Source of the DNA: Anaerolineae bacterium
GTDB lineage: Bacteria; Chloroflexota; Anaerolineae; DRVO01
Direction: 5' to 3'
DNA length: 10,947 nt
NCBI GenBank assembly: GCA_012719195.1
Contig: JAAYAV010000095.1
Coordinates: forward strand, 1-10,947
The first letter of the stretch is position 1. Each line of letters begins with the position of its first letter. The position numbers and the translations under genes are program-made. Shown in pieces: positions 1 through 7,741 of this stretch. Under the pieces are notes generated by a model that was not told where the DNA came from, did not search any database, and saw only the letters and a list, made by a program, of their open reading frames with translations.

Positions 1-12
1 CAGCGGCCGGTG

Positions 13-2289
13 TCACTCCATGGGCACGTTCGCCATGCGGAGCTCGTTCCCGCCGAGGAGCACCATCTTCTGCGCCGTCTCGTCGACGTAGACACTGGTC
101 AGCCCGGCAAACAGGTCCTCGCTACCCCGCTGCGGCAGGAACTGGCGCACGAACTGCCCGTCCTTGGTGAACTGAAGAACCCGCATGTTGCCCGAATCGG
201 TGATGTAGATGGATCCGGCTCTCTCCGGTCGATCGGGAGTCACGAATATGGAAGTGGGGTTCTTCACTCGTGTCGCCAACCCAGACAGCTCAAACGCCGT
301 CTGCTCACCACCGCGCAGCTTAACCACCAGACCGTCGGCGTACAACAAGTAGACATCGCCGTCGACGGCCATGTCCACCACGCCGCTGAGCATCAAGTCG
401 GCGTTGGTGTACTGGGCCGGAGCCTGGCCATAGGTGCCGTCGCCGGGCTCGAAGACCAGAATCTGGTTCAGCTTGGCGTCCAGCACCAGCAACCGTCCCT
501 CGTACCCGGCCATGGCCCGCGGATCCTGCAGTTGGGCCCGCGCCGCTGCCGGCAGCATCCGAATCCCCGCGCTCGGCTCGTACTCCAGCAGCGCGCCGCT
601 CTCGTCCAGTACCAGTAGCGACCCCCACTCCCTCCCAGGCCCAGGCGGCATCCACGTCGCCGCCCGCAAGCGGCCCAAGGTGAGGCCGTCGCGTAGGTCA
701 CCGGTACGGAGCAGCACTTCCGGCACGTGCTCGTCCAGTACCTGGAGTCCATCCATGATCGGGTTGAAGAGCCGCTTGTACACCCGACCCAGTCCACTAT
801 CTAGCGTATAGACGTCGATCCCGTGGACTACCAGGTCAGTCATGGCGGTCCCGGCCTCCTCATACTGCCTCAGGCCAGGCAGCCAGTAGAGGCGGACGAC
901 TTGGTCCACGGCATCCAGTTCTTGGTTGACATCCTTACTGAGACCTTCAATTCTCTCATCGGCCACCGGGCTAGCGGAGGCCCGGTTCGCGAGCACCGAG
1001 GCCTCGACGAGCGCCTGGCGCCTGATGGCCTCTTCACTAGCCTGGGCCGCCTCCTCGAGCTTCATCGCGATGTGCCCGAGATCGCTTTCGTAGCGAGCCA
1101 GCTGCACGCGTTCGCCCTGCCAGCGAAGAAGGAGGTACCCAGCCACGGCCAGCACGACAATTCCGGCCACCATGCCGATCAGCACAAGGCGGTCGTCGGC
1201 CGGGCGTCTCATGGCCGGCTGATCCTGCGGGAAGACCGTCGGGCGCCGGCGAATCTCCTTCTCCAAGCGACGCCTCTCCGAGCCGGGCAACATCCGCCTC
1301 CACACGAGCCGCCCCCTGGTGCCCACCAAGGCAAAGGCACGCGCGACGCGCTCGCCCAGGTTCCGGAGCAGCGTCTGGGGTCCCGTTCCTTCCACGGCGC
1401 GATCGCCGGGGGCAGGCATGTCCGGCCAGGCCGGCGGCGGCACCGCATCGGCAGATAGCGGATGGAGAGGCCGCGGCGTCGGGCGTATGGCCGTGCCTTC
1501 GCCGGCGCCGGCACGGATCACCAGAAGTGACAGGTCCCGATCCGCGAACAGGGCCTGAAGACGACGTGTCGAGTCCGGGTCGTCCTCGCTGAAAGTCTGC
1601 GCTATCTCTTCGCCGTCCAGGAACTCGGCCACCTGGCTCTCGGCCAGGACTATGCTGTCGCCCACGGACAGCTGGGTGTGAAAGAGGTCCAGCGACAACT
1701 CGCGACGCAGGCCGATCGGAGCGGCGTACCCCTCTTCCATTGCCTGACGCGGCGACATGTCCAGCCAGGGTGAGTCGTCGGGGTAGCGCATGGCCACGTC
1801 GCTGCGGATGACGTAGACCAGCGCCGGCCCGGTCTGGGCGATGAAGACGTCGTTACCCTTGATGACTACGGCGCTGAGGCCGGCCCACCGGGGAGCCCGG
1901 CGAGACTCAGCCACGTTCATTTCACACAGCAGGTTGTTGGCGCGTTCCAGGGCGCGGCGTAGACCCGCCGTCACACTGCCACTGGACTCGTAGTACTCAT
2001 CGTGGACGGCCTGGGCGATCTCGCGACACAGACCCTCCCAGCCGGCACGATCGCCCATTGGCTCGACGAGCACGTAGAGTCGGCCGCGCGTACGGGCGAA
2101 GGGTAGCTTGGCTACCTGTTCCGCGACGAGGATGTTGGACACCCCTGCCAACCGTATTCCATCCACCATGGCCACCTGCTCGGAGCGGGTTACCATTTCG
2201 CTCAATGTGTCCTCTCCCGACGCGAACCTGGGCTGACCGGCGAACGCCGGCGGCGCAGCAACTGGGGAATGGCTATCTGCAAGTGCCAT
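13..2289 (-). CDS. Membrane protein: degenerate PP2C-like domain, one TM helix, helical stalk, C-terminal NHL-like beta-propeller
   Basis: I do not recognise a named family. Residues about 40-260 follow the PP2C/PPM phosphatase fold in order (LYVLVEPMGD near 71-80, WAGLSAVVIKG near 135-145, AQTGPALVYV near 151-160, GDSIVLAES near 210-218, RDLSLLVIRA near 251-260), but the usual metal-binding Asp/Gly positions are replaced, so phosphatase activity is unlikely. A proline-rich linker (about 265-300) and an Arg-rich stretch (330-363) precede a single TM helix at about 368-389. Residues 392-470 look helical, possibly coiled coil. From about 480 to the end are repeated short beta units such as LLVLDESG, LLVLDAKLNQI and IYITDSGNMRVLQF, typical of NHL-type propellers. 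Positive-inside charge suggests the PP2C part is cytoplasmic and the propeller external. It is the last gene of the Rod/Min cluster, 79 bp after rodA. The ATG at 2289 lacks a clear ribosome site; a TTG at 2205 has GAGAGG a few bases upstream and would remove 28 low-complexity residues. Domain calls are inference from sequence pattern. Confidence 0.8.
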   Translation of the reverse strand: MALADSHSPVAAPPAFAGQPRFASGEDTLSEMVTRSEQVAMVDGIRLAGVSNILVAEQVAKLPFARTRGRLYVLVEPMGDRAGWEGLCREIAQAVHDEYYESSGSVTAGLRRALERANNLLCEMNVAESRRAPRWAGLSAVVIKGNDVFIAQTGPALVYVIRSDVAMRYPDDSPWLDMSPRQAMEEGYAAPIGLRRELSLDLFHTQLSVGDSIVLAESQVAEFLDGEEIAQTFSEDDPDSTRRLQALFADRDLSLLVIRAGAGEGTAIRPTPRPLHPLSADAVPPPAWPDMPAPGDRAVEGTGPQTLLRNLGERVARAFALVGTRGRLVWRRMLPGSERRRLEKEIRRRPTVFPQDQPAMRRPADDRLVLIGMVAGIVVLAVAGYLLLRWQGERVQLARYESDLGHIAMKLEEAAQASEEAIRRQALVEASVLANRASASPVADERIEGLSKDVNQELDAVDQVVRLYWLPGLRQYEEAGTAMTDLVVHGIDVYTLDSGLGRVYKRLFNPIMDGLQVLDEHVPEVLLRTGDLRDGLTLGRLRAATWMPPGPGREWGSLLVLDESGALLEYEPSAGIRMLPAAARAQLQDPRAMAGYEGRLLVLDAKLNQILVFEPGDGTYGQAPAQYTNADLMLSGVVDMAVDGDVYLLYADGLVVKLRGGEQTAFELSGLATRVKNPTSIFVTPDRPERAGSIYITDSGNMRVLQFTKDGQFVRQFLPQRGSEDLFAGLTSVYVDETAQKMVLLGGNELRMANVPME

Positions 2290-2347
2290 GCCAGTGGGCG
2301 GCGGGGCCGACGGAAAGCCGCGGCGTCGCTACGGCAGCAGAGGGGCG

Positions 2348-2361
2348 TGCCGGCGCCGGCA
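2348..2361. repeat. 14-bp perfect palindrome in the rodA / membrane-protein gap
   Basis: TGCCGGCGCCGGCA is a perfect palindrome 7 bp past the rodA stop codon, inside the 79-bp gap before the last gene. As RNA it could form a GC-rich hairpin but no U-tract follows, so an intrinsic terminator is not supported. The 12-bp core occurs again inside the downstream gene at 1501-1512, and such strings are common in GC-rich DNA, so it may have no function. Confidence 0.4.
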
Positions 2362-2368
2362 GACAGCG

Positions 2369-3457
2369 CTAGGTACGTCGAGCCGCCACGCTCTGCGCCA
2401 GGCCAATGCCCAGGAACTGCGCCAGGACGGCGCTGCCCCCCACGCTGATGAACGGCAGAGGTAGTCCCGTCACCGGGAGAACACCGAGGTTCATGCCCAC
2501 GTTCACCACGGTCTGGAACCCGATGATGGCCGCCACGCCCGTAGCGAGAAGACGGCCGGCTCCATCCGGAGCGCCCTGGGCGATCCTAAGCAGGCGCAGA
2601 CAGATGAAGGCGACCAGGGCCAGGACTAGCACCGAGCCCACGAAGCCCAACTCCTCGCCAATCACGCTGAAGATGAAGTCAGTGTGGCGGACGCGCAGGA
2701 AGTGAAGCTGGCTCTGGCTGCCGGCGCCGTACCCCTGGCCCCAGATGGAGCCGGCACCAATGGCAATCAGCGCCTGCTCGCTGATGAAAGCCGCGTCTGG
2801 GTTGGAGTCGGGCTGCAACAGGGTGAGCACGCGATCCTGCATGTAGGGCTCAAGTTGCAGCCAGATGAGCGGCGACACGGCCAGGCCGGCCAGGGCGAGC
2901 ACTCCCAGGTGCCACATCTTGACGCCAGCCACGAAGATGACCACCGCCCAGACGACCAACAGGACGATAGCCGTGCCCAGGTCAGGCTGGGCGTAGATGA
3001 GTAGTACCGGTACTGCCAGGATGACTCCGCTGAAGACCAGGTAGCGAAACCGCCACGGCTCCGCCATCCTTGGCCCTAGATACTGCGCTAAGGCGACGGC
3101 CAGAACGATCTTCATGGTCTCGGAAGGCTGGTAGGTGAAGCCGCCGATTGGGATCCAGCGTTGCCCCCCGTGCTGAATGGCGCCGATCACCAGAACTGCG
3201 AGCAGCCCTGCCAGCCCCAGTCCATAGAGGATGACTGCCGACCCGGTGATCAGGCGGTAGTCGACCGTTGCCACCACCAACGACACGACCAGCCCGAGCA
3301 CGAGGAACACTGCCTGCCGCTCCACCGACCCCTGCAGACCGACCGAGGTCCCGACGGCGCTGCGCACCATAGCCAGCCCGAACACAGCCACCAGCACGGT
3401 CGCCAGGAAGAGCGGCACATCGAAGCGGGGCCAGGTGCCCCTGTGGGTACGGTACAC
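2369..3457 (-). CDS. rodA: RodA, SEDS-family peptidoglycan glycosyltransferase
   Basis: RodA polymerises lipid II into glycan strands at the membrane during elongation, working with the PBP2 transpeptidase encoded upstream. The 362-residue length and about ten hydrophobic segments fit the RodA/FtsW/SpoVE family. Visible family motifs are YQPSETMK (109-116), YAQPDLGTA (155-163), HTDFIFSVIGEELG (258-271) containing the Asp that is catalytic in characterised SEDS proteins (D260 here), and a C-terminal GLPLPFISVGGSA (331-343). The combination HTDFIF and the company of mreBCD and mrdA favour RodA over FtsW. The start is GTG at 3457, only 3 bp after the minE stop, with AAGGGG about 9 bases upstream of it inside the end of minE, so translation is probably coupled to minE. 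No truncation or missing key residue is seen. Confidence 0.96.
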   Translation of the reverse strand: MYRTHRGTWPRFDVPLFLATVLVAVFGLAMVRSAVGTSVGLQGSVERQAVFLVLGLVVSLVVATVDYRLITGSAVILYGLGLAGLLAVLVIGAIQHGGQRWIPIGGFTYQPSETMKIVLAVALAQYLGPRMAEPWRFRYLVFSGVILAVPVLLIYAQPDLGTAIVLLVVWAVVIFVAGVKMWHLGVLALAGLAVSPLIWLQLEPYMQDRVLTLLQPDSNPDAAFISEQALIAIGAGSIWGQGYGAGSQSQLHFLRVRHTDFIFSVIGEELGFVGSVLVLALVAFICLRLLRIAQGAPDGAGRLLATGVAAIIGFQTVVNVGMNLGVLPVTGLPLPFISVGGSAVLAQFLGIGLAQSVAARRT

Positions 3458-3460
3458 TAC

Positions 3461-3733
3461 CTATCGCCCCTTCTGCCGCCTCGCTTCGGGCAGGACCGGC
3501 ATCTCCGCCACCAGGCGGTTCTCCCGTTGGTGCTGGCTGAAGGTCACTTCCACACCGGCGGTGTCCACATCGAAGTAGCGGCTGACCACGCCCAACAACT
3601 CCTGCTTGAGCGCCTCCATCTGAGCCGGGGAAATGCGCACGCGGTCGTGGATCAGCACCAACTGCAGCCGATCCTTGGCCACCTGTTTGCTACTGGGCTG
3701 GCCCAACCCAAGAATGCGAGACAAGAGCCCCAT
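3461..3733 (-). CDS. minE: MinE, cell division topological specificity factor
   Basis: MinE stimulates MinD ATPase and drives the Min pattern that keeps the MinCD inhibitor away from midcell. The 90-residue product matches the family length (E. coli 88). It starts with an amphipathic membrane-targeting segment MGLLSRILG, followed by the MinD-contacting helix KQVAKDRLQLVLIHDR (16-31) and the dimeric topological domain with ISPAQMEALKQELL (34-47). I chose the ATG at 3733 because it restores the canonical N-terminus and has AGAGGTGAGG at good spacing. A GTG four codons upstream at 3745 overlaps the minD stop as GTGA and would give 94 residues, but it has a poorer ribosome site. The presence of MinE implies an oscillating or MinE-dependent system rather than a MinJ/DivIVA-only one. 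Confidence 0.93.
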   Translation of the reverse strand: MGLLSRILGLGQPSSKQVAKDRLQLVLIHDRVRISPAQMEALKQELLGVVSRYFDVDTAGVEVTFSQHQRENRLVAEMPVLPEARRQKGR

Positions 3734-3741
3734 GATCCCCC

Positions 3742-4536
3742 TCACCTCTGGCGAACGAAGCGAACTATGCGCGACCAGATGCTGCCGTCGTCGCTCAGGT
3801 CGGTCATGGGCACTTCGACGCCCGACAGGCGCAGGGCGATGTCGCTGAAGGCCTTACCGGCGGGGTGCGCTCCGTCCATAACCAGCGGCAGTCCCCGGTT
3901 GGAGGAGACCACCACCGCCTCATCCTCGGGTACCATTCCCAACAGCTCGATCGAGAGGATCTCCTGCACATCTTCCGGGCCCAGCATGTCGCCCCGACGC
4001 ACCATGTTCGCCTTCACTCGGTTGATCACCAGGAGTGCCGGTCCCTTTTCGGCGGCTTCCACCAGACCGACCACGCGATCGGCGTCACGAACGGCAGAGA
4101 CCTCGGGGGTGGTCACGATCACGACCTGGTCGGCCGGCGCCAGGGCGACTCGGAAGCCTCCCTCGATGCCGGCGGGAGAGTCCACGACGATGAACTCGAA
4201 GTCCTCCCGGAGCTGATCGCAAACCTCGACCATCTGCTCCGGCCGCAGCGCATCCTTGTCCCTCGTCTGCGAAGCCGGCAGCAGGAACAGCTCCGGCGTG
4301 CGCTTGTCTCGGATCAGCGCCTGCCGGACGCGACAGCGTCCCTCGGCGACGTCCACCAGGTCGAACACTATCCGGTTTTCCAGGCCCAGGACGACATCAA
4401 GGTTGCGGAGGCCGATGTCCCCATCGATCGCCACTACCTTGTGCCCCTGGGCGGCCAGAGCTGCCGCTATGTTGGCGGTCGCGGTAGTCTTGCCCACGCC
4501 ACCCTTGCCCGAGGTTACCGTGATCACTCGCCCCAT
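3742..4536 (-). CDS. minD: MinD, septum-site-determining ParA/MinD ATPase
   Basis: MinD is a membrane-binding ATPase that recruits MinC to block FtsZ assembly away from midcell and is released by MinE. The 264-residue product has the deviant Walker A motif KGGVGKTT (11-18) with the signature lysine K11, the DGDIGLRNLD segment (38-47), the Walker B-like VVDSPAGIE (117-125) and NRVKANMV (172-179). The C-terminal helix IWSRIVRFVRQR (253-264) is amphipathic and matches the MinD membrane-targeting sequence. The ATG at 4536 is fixed by the canonical GRVITVTSGKGG start and by AGAGGAG 7 bases upstream. The open frame extends further upstream, but that part is the minC shadow. The start lies 13 bp inside the minC 3' end, which indicates translational coupling. 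Confidence 0.97.
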   Translation of the reverse strand: MGRVITVTSGKGGVGKTTATANIAAALAAQGHKVVAIDGDIGLRNLDVVLGLENRIVFDLVDVAEGRCRVRQALIRDKRTPELFLLPASQTRDKDALRPEQMVEVCDQLREDFEFIVVDSPAGIEGGFRVALAPADQVVIVTTPEVSAVRDADRVVGLVEAAEKGPALLVINRVKANMVRRGDMLGPEDVQEILSIELLGMVPEDEAVVVSSNRGLPLVMDGAHPAGKAFSDIALRLSGVEVPMTDLSDDGSIWSRIVRFVRQR

Positions 4537-5309
4537 GGCTTGACTCCTCTGCGAACTCGCCCCAACACGCTTCTCAGGCCAGACGGGGCTTCCCGGCCTT
4601 CGGCTCGTCGGCCACGACGATGGCCTGGTGACCACTCGTCGACCACAATGGCGGAGCCGGACACGCGCGCCATCTCCGGTCCGCGGCCCGATGCCGGTTC
4701 GTCCGGAGCCCGCGCGATCTGGTCTCCGATCCGAAGCTGCGTCGGCTCCAGGCACAGGGCACACACCACCGCCCCGGAGGCGCCAGAGGTGCCGGCGTGC
4801 ACGGTGCCGCGCAGGGTGCCCCACACGATCACGCTGCCCCCGGCAACGATCTCCGCGCCTGGGTTCACGTCGCCCAGCACAATGATGTTGCCCGGGTTCC
4901 AAACGCTGTGACCGCTGCGGACGGTGGCGGCTACCAGGCCGCACTCATTCACCTCCATGTCCGGAGAGGTGATGGTGTCCCGCACAATCGCCTGGCCGGC
5001 GGCACGGTCGTCCTCGAGTCCGTGGAGGATGCCCATGGCGCGCGCCACCGAACGCAGACGCTCGTTGTGGCTCAGCACGCCGACCTCCGCCAACCCGGCA
5101 CCGCGACACTCCTCCAGCAGCGCCTCCAGTTCCACCACCATGAGCGAGAGCTGGCCTAGGTCGATCACCACTCGGGATCCGCTCAGGAACGCCCCTCGCT
5201 CCGACAGGGTTCTCAGGAGGGCCTCGTGGGCCTCCTGGAAGCCATCCGACGCGCTCAGGTCGATTACGAGGCCGGATGACGTGCCCTTCAGTCGGCCCAA
5301 CTCGCTCAT
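4524..5309 (-). CDS. minC: MinC, septum-site-determining FtsZ inhibitor
   Basis: MinC inhibits FtsZ polymerisation and is positioned by MinD. Residues about 1-100 fit the N-terminal FtsZ-interacting domain. Residues about 108-222 are the C-terminal triangular beta-helix, with the diagnostic motifs RSGHSVWNPGN (131-141), VLGDVNPGAEIVAGG (144-158), VWGTLRGTVHAG (162-173) and LEPTQLRIGDQIARAP (187-202). After IVVD (221-224) comes an unusual Arg-rich tail of about 36 residues (RRGRRAEGRE near 231-240) not expected in MinC proteins, which usually stop near 220-235 residues; the product here is 261. The start ATG at 5309 overlaps the mrdA stop as ATGA, with GAGG 7 bases upstream, and the 3' end overlaps minD by 13 bp, so it is translationally coupled on both sides. 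Confidence 0.95.
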   Translation of the reverse strand: MSELGRLKGTSSGLVIDLSASDGFQEAHEALLRTLSERGAFLSGSRVVIDLGQLSLMVVELEALLEECRGAGLAEVGVLSHNERLRSVARAMGILHGLEDDRAAGQAIVRDTITSPDMEVNECGLVAATVRSGHSVWNPGNIIVLGDVNPGAEIVAGGSVIVWGTLRGTVHAGTSGASGAVVCALCLEPTQLRIGDQIARAPDEPASGRGPEMARVSGSAIVVDEWSPGHRRGRRAEGREAPSGLRSVLGRVRRGVKPWGE

Positions 5310-7201
5310 GATCCTGCCTCAGCGGCGCCCGCAGAGCCGAGACCGAAGTAAGCGTTGAGGATCTCGGCAGCGACCGGCACGGCGTAGTAGGCTCCTTCGC
5401 CGCTGTCCTCGATGAGGACGACCACGGCGATTTCCGGGTTCTCGTACGGCGCGAAGCAAACGAACCAGGCGTGCATCGGTAGATAGCCGCCCGGTGTCAG
5501 GGGCCCGAAGAACTCGGCCGTGCCCGTCTTACCGGCCACGTCCACTCCCTTGACGCCGAGGGTGCGGGCCGTACCGATGGAAACCACCTCGCGCATGCCT
5601 TCCCGCACGATATCCAGGTGCTCGGTGGAGACGGGCACCTGCCGGACGATGCGAGGCCGGTACTGCGCCACCTCGCGTCCCTCACCGTCCAGGAGACGGT
5701 CGCCCAGCCGCGGCTGGTAGACGGTGCCCCGATTGGCCACGGCCATGGTGGCGCAAGCGAGCTGTAGCGGGGTGACTAGGATATCGCCCTGCCCGATGGC
5801 GCAGTTGTAGGTGTCGCCCGTGAGCCAGAGCTCTTGTCTTGTCAGTCGCTTCCAGGTCGGGTCAGGGATGAGGCCAGCCAGTTCGCCCGGGAGGTCGACG
5901 CCCGTCAGGTCGCCCATGGAGAAGCTATGGGCGTACGATGCCAGTCGCTTCTGGCCGAGCCCTCGGAAGTCCTCGAACCCGCCCGCTACTTGGTAGAAGA
6001 AGATGTCGCAGCTGTGACGGATGGCCCCGACTACGTTGAGTGAGCCATGCCCGGCCCGGTTGAAGCAGTAGAACGGGTACCGCTGACTGCCATCGTCACT
6101 GCTCACGTACATAATGCCGCCACAGGAACGCTGAGTCTCCCGGTCGATCACACCTTCCTGCAGCGCCGCCGACGCGGTAACCATCTTGAAAGTCGAGCCC
6201 GGTGGATACACCCCGGAAACGGATCGGTCCACGAGGGGGAAGCGCGGGTCCTCCGACAGCCGGACCAGGTCCTCGTGCTTGATTCCGCCGGAGAAAAGGT
6301 TGTTGTCGTAGCCCGGAAGCGAAACCATGGCCCTTATCGCGCCATCACGCGGATCCAGAGCGACGACCACACCGGCCGGCGATTCCTTCCGGGCCATTCC
6401 CTTCTCCAGGGCCTCGGCCGCCACTTTTTGCAGTTCGGTGTCCAGGGTGAGCACCAGGTTGAGCCCGGGCTCCGGGTCCTTGGGCCGGCTGACGAGACGG
6501 ACCTTGCGTCCCTCGGCGTTGACCTCGATCCGCTCCTCGCCCTTGTTGCCGCGCAGAACGGACTCATACGAGTGCTCCAGTCCCGTCTGGCCCACGGTGT
6601 CATTCGGCGAATAGCCTCGGCGCCGGTACTCCTCCACCGCCTCGGCGGGGACGGGTCCCACATACCCCAGGAGGTGGCCGAGCAGAGACCCGAAGAGGTA
6701 CTCACGCCGGCCCTCCACCTGAACAACGACACCGGGTAGCGTCAGCTGCTGCTGCTCGATGAGGAAGGCCGTCTCCTCGCCGATGCCGCGCTTGAGTACC
6801 ACCGGCTCCAGCAGAGGCAGCACCTCGGCCTTACTGAGCAGGCCATTGACCGACTCGACGTCGTCATCGTCGGAGTCCATGGGCATGTCGAGCAGAGTCG
6901 CCACTCGCTCAAGGACCTGTCGCCGAGGTACGTCATCGTCCGGAAGGTCGGTCCTGACGATCGCCGCGTTGAAGGCGGGCACGTTCCGTACGAGTATGCG
7001 GCCGGCCTGGTCGTAGATCACGCCGCGGTCCGCCGACACCGAAAGCACTCGCAGCCTCTGCCTGTCGGCCGCTTCCACCGCGACTCTACTGCTGCTCGTT
7101 CCCTGAAGGGTCCACAGTCTGGCGACAAGGCCGCCGAACGACAGGAGCAGCACGCGGCGGCTCAGCTTGATCCTTCCGCCATGTGGAACTTCGGCTGCCA
7201 C
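5306..7201 (-). CDS. mrdA: Penicillin-binding protein 2 (class B, elongation-specific DD-transpeptidase)
   Basis: PBP2 crosslinks the glycan strands made by RodA at the outer face of the membrane during lateral wall growth. The 631-residue protein has a short N-terminal cytoplasmic stretch, a hydrophobic segment at about 17-32, the class B pedestal domain (DRGVIYDQAGRILVRN at 58-73; GQTGLEHSYESVLRG at 204-218), and a transpeptidase domain with the active-site triad motifs STFK (336-339, nucleophile S336), SCD (397-399) and KTG (558-560). HSCDIFFYQV is typical of PBP2 rather than of division PBP3. The hydrophobic segment looks short for a class B PBP anchor. An acidic patch DSDDDD lies at 109-114. 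The start is GTG at 7201 with AGGAG 9 bases upstream overlapping the mreD stop, 12 bp after mreD, and the stop overlaps minC by 4 bp. Confidence 0.95.
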   Translation of the reverse strand: MAAEVPHGGRIKLSRRVLLLSFGGLVARLWTLQGTSSSRVAVEAADRQRLRVLSVSADRGVIYDQAGRILVRNVPAFNAAIVRTDLPDDDVPRRQVLERVATLLDMPMDSDDDDVESVNGLLSKAEVLPLLEPVVLKRGIGEETAFLIEQQQLTLPGVVVQVEGRREYLFGSLLGHLLGYVGPVPAEAVEEYRRRGYSPNDTVGQTGLEHSYESVLRGNKGEERIEVNAEGRKVRLVSRPKDPEPGLNLVLTLDTELQKVAAEALEKGMARKESPAGVVVALDPRDGAIRAMVSLPGYDNNLFSGGIKHEDLVRLSEDPRFPLVDRSVSGVYPPGSTFKMVTASAALQEGVIDRETQRSCGGIMYVSSDDGSQRYPFYCFNRAGHGSLNVVGAIRHSCDIFFYQVAGGFEDFRGLGQKRLASYAHSFSMGDLTGVDLPGELAGLIPDPTWKRLTRQELWLTGDTYNCAIGQGDILVTPLQLACATMAVANRGTVYQPRLGDRLLDGEGREVAQYRPRIVRQVPVSTEHLDIVREGMREVVSIGTARTLGVKGVDVAGKTGTAEFFGPLTPGGYLPMHAWFVCFAPYENPEIAVVVLIEDSGEGAYYAVPVAAEILNAYFGLGSAGAAEAGS

Positions 7202-7213
7202 TGAATCTGTCTC

Positions 7214-7741
7214 CTATACTTGGTACCGGCCCGCCTGCTGCCGGCTCTGCCTTCGCAACAGCGTCACCAGGAACACCACCAGCAGCGTGTCCATCACCAA
7301 CGCGGGCAGCAGCAGCTGTGGCAAGGCGGCGCCGAGCGGGATCGGCGTGCCCAGCAGGCGCGACGCGAGCAGCACGGCCCCGTAGAATACCGCGCTCCCG
7401 GCGAGACCCGCCGCCACTATCCAGATCAGGTCCGGGGAATACTCACCCAGCCGACTGGCACCTAGCGCCAGGCCGATGGCGGCGAGCAGCAGGCAGTGCA
7501 TACCCACCGGCCCAACGCTCACAGAGTCCAGCGCCAGACCCCCGACGAATCCAAGGGCCGCCCCGCCCCCCGGCCCATACAGGTAGGCCCAGGCGAGCAC
7601 GCCGCAGAGCACCAGGTCGGGACCGACGCCCGCCCCGCCCAGCCGTAGGTAGCCGGACCCCTGGATGAAGGCGGCGAGCCCAAAACCGACCACTGCCGCA
7701 ATGGTCCTCTGCCAGGAGGGGCCGCGGCGCTCACTGAACAC
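7214..7741 (-). CDS. mreD: MreD, rod shape-determining membrane protein
   Basis: MreD is an integral membrane subunit of the elongasome that pairs with MreC and modulates PBP2/RodA. The 175-residue product is strongly hydrophobic with about five predicted membrane segments, a usual size and topology for MreD. Recognisable family-like features are PDLVLCGVLAWAYLYGPGGG (41-60), the GLALDSVSVGPVGMH segment (68-82), and a C-terminal helix ending in LLRRQSRQ (161-168). Sequence conservation in this family is low, so the call rests largely on the position immediately after mreC and before mrdA. The start is GTG at 7741, 11 bp inside the mreC 3' end, with only a weak ribosome site (TAGAG), so it probably depends on coupling to mreC. 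Confidence 0.9.
   Translation of the reverse strand: MFSERRGPSWQRTIAAVVGFGLAAFIQGSGYLRLGGAGVGPDLVLCGVLAWAYLYGPGGGAALGFVGGLALDSVSVGPVGMHCLLLAAIGLALGASRLGEYSPDLIWIVAAGLAGSAVFYGAVLLASRLLGTPIPLGAALPQLLLPALVMDTLLVVFLVTLLRRQSRQQAGRYQV

Noticed and set aside
1491..1516. Inverted repeat CCGTGCC/GGCACGG with an internal GCCGGCGCCGGC palindrome
   Set aside because: It lies within coding sequence for the proline-rich linker and is explained by GC-rich codon use.
3161..4911. Long plus-strand open frames of about 350 codons over rodA, minE, minD and minC (3161-4216 and 3865-4911)
   Set aside because: They are antisense to genes with clear family motifs, and their products are rich in His, Gln, Arg and Pro, typical of shadows in GC-rich DNA.
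4537..4944. N-terminal extension of minD to 4944
   Set aside because: The extension is Arg/Pro-rich, overlaps minC in another frame and precedes the canonical MinD start, which has a strong ribosome site.
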